Source: Thermoleophilaceae bacterium (GTDB taxonomy: Bacteria; Actinomycetota; Thermoleophilia; Solirubrobacterales; Thermoleophilaceae). From it: DNA of 64,000 nucleotides. The stretch covers positions 1 through 64,000 of the forward strand of contig DASUWY010000017.1 in NCBI GenBank assembly GCA_036378175.1, read 5' to 3'. A program made the translations under genes and the position numbers. Positions within the stretch are counted from its first letter, which is position 1; every line of letters begins with the position of its first letter. Under the pieces are notes generated by a model that worked only from the letters and a program-made list of their open reading frames with translations, was not told where the DNA came from and made no database searches. Shown in pieces: positions 34,674 through 40,972 of this stretch.

Positions 34674-35692
34674 GCCGCTCCTTTCGTCACCGGAGGGAAG
34701 TTGCCGGAGGAGAGCGCAAACGCTTTCAGGCTCGTCAACTCTCCAAGCTCCCGGCCGCGCCCCTCGGCCTTGGCCGCCTTGAGCATGCTCCCGGCGAGCG
34801 CGAGGTCCTGCACCGCGGTGCCCACCGACTTGAACGCGAGGAGGTCACGCCCGGCTGCGCCGCGCGCGAGCCGCGCGCCGTCACCGTTCGCCTCCGCCAT
34901 GGACACGATCTCCTCGCCGGTGAGCGCGCCGCACCCGAGTGCGTCGATCACGTCGCCGGACTCCCGCCGGACCTGGATGGCGTCGTCCACCAGCACTGCG
35001 CCGGCACGGCCGAACGCGTTGCGGTCGAGCTCCCGGAGATCCGGGCGAGTGGAGCCGATCGAGAGGACCACGGCCCCAGTGGGGAACGCGCTTCCGTCGA
35101 CCACCGGCGCCGTCGCCTTCGTGGCGAGTACCGACACCTCTGCTTCACACACCGCGTCCTCCGGACGCTCAACCGCAACCACGCTCACCCCAAGCTCCTC
35201 GGCCATGCGCGCCGCGAACGCCCGCCGCCGCTCGGGCGTGGGGCTGTAGACCGTCACGCTCTTGAGCGGCCACATCCGCGCGAGCAGGCGCAGATGGCTC
35301 TCGGCCTCGAAGCCGCTGCCAAGCACGCCGAGCCGCGACGTTCCCCCGGGCGCGAGCATCTGGCCGGCCAGCGCGGTGGTGGCGGCGGTGCGCAGGCGCG
35401 TGATCTCGTCCGCGTCGAGCAACGCCACCAGCTCGCCGGAAGGCTGGCTGTAGAGCAGCAGCAGGTAGCGGTTGCCGAGTCCCTTCACGAGCGTCATCAC
35501 CTTCACGCCCATCACCTCGCCCATCGCCGCCGGCATCACCCTCAGGAAGCCGGTGGGGAGATCGACGTCCAGGCGCGGCGGCATCACCACCACGCCCTCG
35601 CTCTCGGCCCGGACCGCGGCGCGCGCCGCATCCATCAGGACGTCCTGCGTCGCCAGCGCGCGCACGTCCTCCGACCCGAGGAACAGGCTCAT
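34670..35692 (-). CDS. ornithine cyclodeaminase/mu-crystallin family oxidoreductase, copy B
   Basis: 340 residues from ATG at 35692, overlapping the upstream aldolase-type stop (ATGA). It has the same blocks as copy A at 16442-17461: VVMPPRLDVDLPTGFLRVMP, GVKVMTLVKGLGNRYLLLLY, then LGVLGSGFEAESHLRLLARM and VLSIGSTRPDLREL. The two are clearly paralogues and diverge mostly at surface-type positions and in the last 60 residues. NAD(P)-dependent imine or amino-acid chemistry is the family expectation. Copy A is followed by an SDR, copy B by an alpha/beta hydrolase, so the copies probably serve different branches. Confidence 0.87.
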   Translation of the reverse strand: MSLFLGSEDVRALATQDVLMDAARAAVRAESEGVVVMPPRLDVDLPTGFLRVMPAAMGEVMGVKVMTLVKGLGNRYLLLLYSQPSGELVALLDADEITRLRTAATTALAGQMLAPGGTSRLGVLGSGFEAESHLRLLARMWPLKSVTVYSPTPERRRAFAARMAEELGVSVVAVERPEDAVCEAEVSVLATKATAPVVDGSAFPTGAVVLSIGSTRPDLRELDRNAFGRAGAVLVDDAIQVRRESGDVIDALGCGALTGEEIVSMAEANGDGARLARGAAGRDLLAFKSVGTAVQDLALAGSMLKAAKAEGRGRELGELTSLKAFALSSGNFPPVTKGAA

Positions 35693-36705
35693 GCCTGGAT
35701 GCGTCCCGCGTAGAAGTCCGAGTCGTCCTTCGGAAGGTCGAATCCAGATGCCGCGAGGCCCGCTCGCAGTGACTTCATCTGCCCCGGCTGGAGGCGCATG
35801 TGCGGCATCCGCAGGAGGCCTCCGTTCATGCCCTGGAGCCAGCCGAGGTACTTCCAGCCCACGCGGTGGATGAAGTGCGCGCCGGCGAAGCTCGCGTGGA
35901 ACTGCCCCTTCGCCTCGCGCCCGGGGTGGTAGCTCCAGAAGATCTCCATCGCGTCGTCGAACTGGTCCTCGGAGAGCGCCGCCAGCACGCGCGGCACGCG
36001 ATCGCCGAACGACTCGTAGCCGCTCGTGCCGAACCAGCGCACGCCGTAGTTCTCGACGATGCTCGGCATGTGCATCTCCATCGGGTTCATCACGATCACG
36101 TGCTCGGAGCAGCGCTTGTGCGCCTCCGCGAACGCCGAGTGCAGGGCCGAGCCGCCGCCCTCGTACTTGAGCGCGGCCGCCGTCTCGAACTTGGCCATCT
36201 CCTCGAGGGCGTCCATTGGGAAGCCGGCGGGGTGCAGCGGCTTGAAGCCCCAGGTGGCGACTCCGAAGAGGATCAGCGCGATGTCCGTCTTGCCGGCCAC
36301 GTAGCGGGTGTGCTCGACGATCTCGTTCGACGACTTGGGGACGAACATTGGCGGGTAGGAGAGGAGCGCCGCCTCGAGGCCGATCGCCTCGGCCGCCTGC
36401 GCGGCCTTCACCCCCTCGTCCACTGTGGAGAAGCTCAGGTGTGCGACGAGCTTGAAGCCTTCGGGCGCGGCGTCCGCCGCGATCTCCATGAACTGGATGT
36501 ACTCGTCGAGCGTGGTGCCGCACTCGGAGGCCACGAGCGTGCCCCAGTAGCCGAGCTCCGCCGCGTGCTCGACGTCGTGGCGAATGCCCGCCTCGTTCAG
36601 CCCGCTGAAGTCCTCATTGAAAGACGGGAGCGTGACGTTGCAGCAGCCCGCCCACTCGGTGCGCGCGCGGTCCTTTATCTCTCCTCGCGAGTAGGGAAGT
36701 GGCAT
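35689..36705 (-). CDS. dihydrodipicolinate synthase family lyase/aldolase
   Basis: 338 residues from ATG at 36705 with ribosome binding site TGGAGGGG. It follows the DapA/NanA barrel: NVTLPSFNEDFSGLNEAGIR near residue 22 and YWGTLVASECGTTLDEYI near 53, with LEAALLSYPPMFVP in the Tyr region and ETAAALKYEGGG carrying the likely Schiff-base Lys near 175. Some ring-cleavage hydratase-aldolases of aromatic pathways belong to this family. It heads the 11-gene unit, about 40 bases after the operator at 36745. A pyruvate-releasing aldolase would suit the downstream aldehyde dehydrogenase. Confidence 0.85.
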   Translation of the reverse strand: MPLPYSRGEIKDRARTEWAGCCNVTLPSFNEDFSGLNEAGIRHDVEHAAELGYWGTLVASECGTTLDEYIQFMEIAADAAPEGFKLVAHLSFSTVDEGVKAAQAAEAIGLEAALLSYPPMFVPKSSNEIVEHTRYVAGKTDIALILFGVATWGFKPLHPAGFPMDALEEMAKFETAAALKYEGGGSALHSAFAEAHKRCSEHVIVMNPMEMHMPSIVENYGVRWFGTSGYESFGDRVPRVLAALSEDQFDDAMEIFWSYHPGREAKGQFHASFAGAHFIHRVGWKYLGWLQGMNGGLLRMPHMRLQPGQMKSLRAGLAASGFDLPKDDSDFYAGRIQA

Positions 36706-36744
36706 CACCCCTCCATCCAGGGTCAGTAGCGAGCTTACTGACAA

Positions 36745-36754
36745 CTGTATACAT
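36745..36754. promoter_or_regulatory. island operator 8
   Basis: CTGTATACAT, reading GTATACAGTTGTC towards the 11-gene unit at 36705. The ATG is about 40 bases downstream with its own ribosome binding site, so this message is leadered. Confidence 0.65.
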
Positions 36755-36784
36755 TCTCGCACCGCAGGGCAAGGTGCGGGCGCC

Positions 36785-36797
36785 CCGCCAGTGGCGG
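36785..36797 (-). terminator. possible terminator hairpin after the GntR gene
   Basis: CCGCC-AGT-GGCGG, a 5-base stem about 23 bases past the stop at 36820 and 30 bases before operator 8. Short and without T-run. Confidence 0.35.
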
Positions 36798-36819
36798 AGT
36801 CCGGAGTGGGAGTAGGGAG

Positions 36820-37542
36820 TTAGCTTTGCTCGGCGTTGTCGCCGTTGCGTGCTGCTTCTTGCCTGCCGCGCTCTATCACGCGGTCGCGGGTGTGGAGCAC
36901 GTGTTCCTCTATTGCCTTGCGGGCGCCCTTGGCGTTGCCCTGCTCCACCAGCTTGAGGATGCCGGCGTGCTCGCGGCCTGCCTCCTTGGGGCGGTGGATG
37001 CCCGGGCCTTTGCTCCACAGGCGCACGTAGCGCTCCGCACGGGCACGCAGCTGATCGATCAGCTCGAGCGTGACCTCCGCCTCGGCCGGCTCGTAGAGCA
37101 TCTGGTGGAAGCGCGCGTTCAGCTCGAGCCAGCGGGCGTGGTCGGACACGCCGCGCATCTCCTTCTCGAGCGCGTTCAGCTTCTTGAGCTGCGCGGAGTC
37201 GATGTTCGGCACCGCCCGCTCCGTCACGTAGCCCTCGAGGAGCGCGCGGAGGTCGTAGATCTCGACGATGCGGTCGAGCGAAAGCGAGCGCACCACAGCG
37301 AGCCGGTGTGCGCGCGTGGTGATGAGGCCCTCGGCCTGCAGCTGGCGCATGGCCTCGCGCACGGGCACGCGCGAGACGCCGAAGTGGGACGCGATGGCCG
37401 CCTGGTTGAGCACCGCGCCGTCGGCGAGGTCGCCGCTGTTGATCGCCTCGCGCAACGCCTCCGCCACGTAATCGGCGGTGATGCGGCGCTCCTTCAGACC
37501 AGTCTGGAGCTTCACGTCCGTGAGATCGGTGGTCTCTCTCAC
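36820..37542 (-). CDS. GntR family transcriptional regulator (FCD/FadR subfamily), likely island repressor
   Basis: 240 residues. Residues about 20-80 form the winged helix: ALREAINSGDLADGAVLNQA, then HFGVSRVPVREAMRQLQAEG with the recognition helix. Residues about 90-225 form the FCD ligand domain: RALLEGYVTERAV, NARFHQMLY near 143, REHAGILKLVEQGN near 190 and EEHVLHTRDRVI near 212, with Asn/Asp and three His positions suited to a metal-bound carboxylate effector. It is the only regulator in the window and lies within the island, last gene of the unit 39529-36820. TACAGT 8 bases before its GTG may give it its own leaderless promoter. Control of the 12 CTGTATACAG sites is inferred from position and from the short palindromes typical of this subfamily. 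Confidence 0.92.
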   Translation of the reverse strand: MRETTDLTDVKLQTGLKERRITADYVAEALREAINSGDLADGAVLNQAAIASHFGVSRVPVREAMRQLQAEGLITTRAHRLAVVRSLSLDRIVEIYDLRALLEGYVTERAVPNIDSAQLKKLNALEKEMRGVSDHARWLELNARFHQMLYEPAEAEVTLELIDQLRARAERYVRLWSKGPGIHRPKEAGREHAGILKLVEQGNAKGARKAIEEHVLHTRDRVIERGRQEAARNGDNAEQS

Positions 37543-37567
37543 GGCCGCCTACTGTAGCCCGAATACC

Positions 37568-38065
37568 TCATACGAGGAAGGTCAGGTTGCTGAGTGGAAT
37601 GTCGCTGTTGATCAATCGGATCGTCTTCCGGCGCACCATGAAGGATCCGCCGGTCGGAACCAGCCGATGCGTTATCTCCCCCGCATAGACGCTTTGCACA
37701 CCTCTCCTCATCTCCGCTAGGACGAGGTTGGAGCGAACCTCCAGGTCGCCCTCCACCTCGCCCACCACGCGCACGTTGCCCACCACGTGACAGGTGCGAG
37801 AGGGCGGGTCCTGCGAGAACGCGAACCCGCTTTCGAGGCGCAGCACGCGCTCGTGCAGGCGGCGGTGGTCGTCGTATGCGATCGACACGTGATGCACGTG
37901 GTCGGGCTCGTCCCCCTGAGGGATCCAGTAGATCGCGTCCTCGGTGTAGAGGCCGAGCCACTCCTGGTAGCGGCGCGAATCGAGCAGTTCGGCCTCGTGG
38001 TAGAGGAACTCCTCCACCGCGCGCACGTCGCGCTCAGTCGCCACGCCGGCATCCGTGGCGCTCAC
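37568..38065 (-). CDS. aromatic-ring-hydroxylating dioxygenase beta subunit
   Basis: 165 residues from GTG at 38065, overlapping the alpha stop (GTGA). RAVEEFLYHEAELLDSRRYQ and LGLYTEDAIYWIPQG follow the beta-subunit pattern, as do QDPPSRTCHVVGNVRVVGEV and FMVRRKTIRLINSDI at the end. It pairs with the alpha subunit at 38062-39255. The regulator gene follows after 25 bases. Confidence 0.92.
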   Translation of the reverse strand: MSATDAGVATERDVRAVEEFLYHEAELLDSRRYQEWLGLYTEDAIYWIPQGDEPDHVHHVSIAYDDHRRLHERVLRLESGFAFSQDPPSRTCHVVGNVRVVGEVEGDLEVRSNLVLAEMRRGVQSVYAGEITHRLVPTGGSFMVRRKTIRLINSDIPLSNLTFLV

Positions 38066-39255
38066 GCGGCGCTCCCCATCAGCCTGCGCCACTGCCGGTA
38101 GAACGCCCGCTGCGGCACCTCGTCGGCGGCATGGCCGATCAGCGTGCCGTTCTCCCCCGGCTGCTCGCGGTGTGCGCCGCGGCTCATGATCAGCCAGTCC
38201 TGCTCGGTGGCCTCCATGCCCGCGTGCACGCGGTCGAATGCCACCTCGATGTCGTCCACCCCGCCCATGCCGGCCGGGCCGTAGAAGCCCTCGTGCACGC
38301 GCAGGATCGCGGCGTTGTCCTCGTCGCTCTCGCCCTCGTGCAGGATCGGGTAGAGGCGCACCTCCGTGCGGTCGGCCGCGCGCGGCAGCACATGCCGCAG
38401 CTGCGCGCCCACGAAGCAGAGGTTGGGGAACACGATCAGGTTGAAAGGCAGGTCCCCGAGCTGGCCCTGGTTGTTGCCGGTGTGCGGATCGCCGAACTCA
38501 TGCACGGAGTGGCCGCCTCCGAGATCGATCGTGCGCCACTCGGGGTTGTGGAGGATGTTCTTGACGATCGGCGGCGCCTCCCCGATGCGGTCGGCCAGCA
38601 CCTCGAGGAAGCTCCGGTGCACGAAGCCGAAGTGGTAGTTGTCGATCGTGTTCTCCACCTGCAGCTTCCAGTTGCCCCTGTAGGTGAGGCGGTGCGAGCC
38701 GGCGGAGAGCCGGATGCCGCTCGGGCCCTGCTGGGACACGATCTCGAGGTAGGGCTTGGCGTTGCCCAGATACTCGGCGAGCGAGGGCCCGTCCTCCGTG
38801 AAGCTCGCGAACACGAAGCCGGCGAAGCTCTCCACGCGCGGCATCCTCACGAGGCCCAGCGACTCGCGCTCGAGGTCGGGATACGCGTCGTCGTACGTGA
38901 TGCCGCGGAGCTCGCCGCTGTTGCGGTAGGTCCAGCCGTGGTACGGGCAGCGGAAGTAGTTGGCGTTGCCCGACTCGTCCTGGCAGACCATCGAGCCGCG
39001 GTGGCGGCAGCGGTTGAGCAGCACGCGCAGCTCGCCGTCGTCGGCGCCGCGAGCCACGATCACCGGCTGGGTGCCGGCGTACGTGGTCTTGTAGTCGCCG
39101 GGCTCGCGCACCTCGCTCTCGTGGGCCACGTACAGCCACGGACCGTGGAAGAGGCGCTCCTTCTCGAGCGCGAAGATCTCGGGATCGTTGTAGATCGACC
39201 CGTGGATCCGCCAGTCGTCTGTGATCAACCCGGCGGGATCAGACATCAGCGTCAT
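38062..39255 (-). CDS. Rieske ring-hydroxylating dioxygenase alpha subunit (with beta partner)
   Basis: 397 residues from ATG at 39255; an ATG three codons later is possible. Rieske ligands: CRHRGSMV near residue 82 and CPYHGWTYRNSGEL near 102. Iron site: VENTIDNYHFGFVHRSF near 197-213. LYVAHESEVREPGDYKTT at the start is close to the two other alpha subunits that have beta partners. The gene overlaps the small unknown gene upstream by 17 bases and its beta subunit downstream by 4. The ferredoxin and reductase at 39573-40972, one unit upstream, are likely electron donors. Confidence 0.93.
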   Translation of the reverse strand: MTLMSDPAGLITDDWRIHGSIYNDPEIFALEKERLFHGPWLYVAHESEVREPGDYKTTYAGTQPVIVARGADDGELRVLLNRCRHRGSMVCQDESGNANYFRCPYHGWTYRNSGELRGITYDDAYPDLERESLGLVRMPRVESFAGFVFASFTEDGPSLAEYLGNAKPYLEIVSQQGPSGIRLSAGSHRLTYRGNWKLQVENTIDNYHFGFVHRSFLEVLADRIGEAPPIVKNILHNPEWRTIDLGGGHSVHEFGDPHTGNNQGQLGDLPFNLIVFPNLCFVGAQLRHVLPRAADRTEVRLYPILHEGESDEDNAAILRVHEGFYGPAGMGGVDDIEVAFDRVHAGMEATEQDWLIMSRGAHREQPGENGTLIGHAADEVPQRAFYRQWRRLMGSAA

Positions 39256-39529
39256 CGGGCGCTCCTTCGTGGCTGCTCCAGCCGGTCCGGCTCGGATCGA
39301 GAAACGGTCCGAGGCTGTCGTGATTGAGCCAGGTGAGGCTCGCGAGCTCCAGCGGATCGAGGTAGACCACGCGCCGGTTCTGCTGGTTCTCGATGCGCAG
39401 GCGCGGCCCGTTCGCGGTCACGTCGAGCTCCACCGTGACCGAGGCGAACTCGTTCGCCAGCTGGATTCGCGCATCGCCGGGCGCTCCGCCGTTCCGCCGG
39501 TGCGGCGCGCTCATGAGGCCAGCCTCCAT
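39239..39529 (-). CDS. small protein of unknown function leading an oxygenase operon
   Basis: 96 residues from ATG at 39529, 7 bases after TACACT in the operator at 39538, so probably leaderless; an ATG five codons on is a second option. The sequence after residue 17 looks like a short mixed alpha/beta domain (ARIQLANEFASVTVELDVTA, RLRIENQQNRRVVYLDPLEL). No cysteines, no signal peptide and no membrane segment. I do not recognise the family. Its 3' end overlaps the alpha subunit, so it is co-translated with the oxygenase and may be an accessory or stability factor (inference). Confidence 0.7.
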   Translation of the reverse strand: MEAGLMSAPHRRNGGAPGDARIQLANEFASVTVELDVTANGPRLRIENQQNRRVVYLDPLELASLTWLNHDSLGPFLDPSRTGWSSHEGAPDDADV

Positions 39530-39537
39530 ACGGGCAA

Positions 39538-39547
39538 GTGTATTCTG
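39538..39547. promoter_or_regulatory. island operator 9 (variant)
   Basis: GTGTATTCTG, reading GAATACACTTGCCC on the minus strand. TACACT is 7 bases before the ATG at 39529. Confidence 0.6.
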
Positions 39548-39572
39548 TCGTCAACGGCCTCCGCCATCCCTT

Positions 39573-40778
39573 TCAGGATGCCAGCGAGGCTTCGGGGGCG
39601 CTGGGCTCTCCGCGCGCGAGGGCGATGCGGTACTTGAGCAGGCCCCTCGGCATTCCGTAGGTGATCGCCCCCACGAGCTTGCCGTCGCGGCGGCATGCGG
39701 CCACGAAGCGCCGCTCCTCCAGGGAACCATCCACCACAGTGGTCTCGTCGGCGAGAGCCGGCAGGCCCACGGACTGGAGCCGCGTGCCGAAGTGGTCGGA
39801 CCAGAAGCTCGGCACCGGGGCGTAGACGGTGTCCGCACCGGAGCCGTGAAGCAGCGTGAGGGCCGCGGCGCCGCCCTGCTCCACCGCGTTGGTCCAGTGC
39901 TCGATGCGCATCGGCGCCGAGTCGAACACCGGGTTGGGCCAGCGGGCCACGTCGCCGGCGGCCACCACGCCCTCCACGCCGATCACCGCGCAGGACGAGT
40001 CACAGAGCACCCCGTCGCGGAGCGCGAGGCCGGAGCCCTCGAGCCAGCCGGTGACCGGCGCGGCGCCCACCGCCACGAGCGCGAGGTCGGCCTCGATCCG
40101 CGTGCCGTCGTCGAGCACCACGCCCTCGAAGCGCCCATCGCCAAGCACCTCGCTCACCGTGCGGCCGATGTGGAGGGTCACGCCGTGGTCGGCGAGCATC
40201 CCGGCGCACACGCCCGAGATCAGCTCGCCCGCGATGGCCAGCGGCGGGTCGAGGCTCACGATGGTCACCGCGGCGCCGAGCGCACGCGCGGTGGACGCCA
40301 CCTCCACCCCGATGAAGCCGCAGCCCACCACCACGAGATGCGGTCGCCGACCCAGGTGCTCGCGCAGCTCGAGCGAGTGCTCGAGCGTGCGCAGCTCGAA
40401 TATCCCCGGCAGGTCGGGGTCCAGGTTCGGGAGCCGCCGCGGCGCGCTGCCGGTGGCGATCACGAGGCCGTCGAAGCTGAGCGCGCGGCCCGACCCTGTG
40501 CGGATCACGCGCGCGCTGAGCTCGAGCGCGGCAGCCGTCTCACCGAGCAGCCATTCGGCATCGAGGTCCGCGCCGCCGCGCAACGCGATGTCCGGGGCCT
40601 CGCGCTCGCCCCTCAGCAGCTCCTTCGACAGCGGCGGGCGGTCGTAGGGCAGGTGGTCCTCCGAGCCCATCACGATCAGCTCGCCGCCGAAGCCCTCCTT
40701 GCGCAGCCGCTCCGCCGCCCGGAGCCCGGCGAGCGAGGCGCCCACCACCACGATCCGCCCGGAGGAGGAGATGGTCAC
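39573..40778 (-). CDS. ferredoxin--NAD(P)+ reductase of the rhodocoxin/BphA4 type
   Basis: 401 residues from GTG at 40778, overlapping the ferredoxin stop (GTGA). RIVVVGASLAGLRAAERLRK is the FAD motif, DRPPLSKELLRGE near residue 47 is characteristic of oxygenase-coupled reductases, LVIATGSAPRRLP near 104 follows, PHLVVVGCGFIGVEVASTAR near 146 is the NAD motif, and VVAAGDVARWPNP near 265 binds the FAD ribityl chain. It should reduce the adjacent ferredoxin. It is the only such reductase in the window, so it may feed several of the five Rieske oxygenases. Confidence 0.93.
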   Translation of the reverse strand: MTISSSGRIVVVGASLAGLRAAERLRKEGFGGELIVMGSEDHLPYDRPPLSKELLRGEREAPDIALRGGADLDAEWLLGETAAALELSARVIRTGSGRALSFDGLVIATGSAPRRLPNLDPDLPGIFELRTLEHSLELREHLGRRPHLVVVGCGFIGVEVASTARALGAAVTIVSLDPPLAIAGELISGVCAGMLADHGVTLHIGRTVSEVLGDGRFEGVVLDDGTRIEADLALVAVGAAPVTGWLEGSGLALRDGVLCDSSCAVIGVEGVVAAGDVARWPNPVFDSAPMRIEHWTNAVEQGGAAALTLLHGSGADTVYAPVPSFWSDHFGTRLQSVGLPALADETTVVDGSLEERRFVAACRRDGKLVGAITYGMPRGLLKYRIALARGEPSAPEASLAS

Positions 40779-40972
40779 GGCTTGATCTCGATCGCCGCGG
40801 TGGGGCAGATCGACGCCGCAGCCTCCGCCCGGGCCACCAGCTCGCCCTCCACCTCGGGCAGGTACTGCAGCTCGCCCTCGTCGTCGAACCTGAACACGTC
40901 CGGTGCGGTGAGCACGCACTGGCCGTGGAGGTCGCAGAGGTCGCGGTCGACGATGATCCTCATCTCGCTCAC
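40775..40972 (-). CDS. small ferredoxin, probably [3Fe-4S] type
   Basis: 65 residues from GTG at 40972; an ATG at 40963 is the alternative. IIVDRDLCDLHGQCVLTAPD near residue 6 and SICPTAAIEIKP at the end give three Cys ligands with His at the central position, as in P450- and oxygenase-type [3Fe-4S] ferredoxins. The GTG shares a base with the stop of the molybdenum hydroxylase gene (TAGTG). TACAGT 9 bases upstream lies within that gene's last codons. It pairs with the reductase just downstream. Confidence 0.88.
   Translation of the reverse strand: MSEMRIIVDRDLCDLHGQCVLTAPDVFRFDDEGELQYLPEVEGELVARAEAAASICPTAAIEIKP

Noticed and set aside
37549-37558. A thirteenth operator upstream of the GntR gene (CCTACTGTAG)
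   Set aside because: It shares the TACAGT -10 and spacing but lacks the GTATAC core, so it is counted as a promoter resemblance only.
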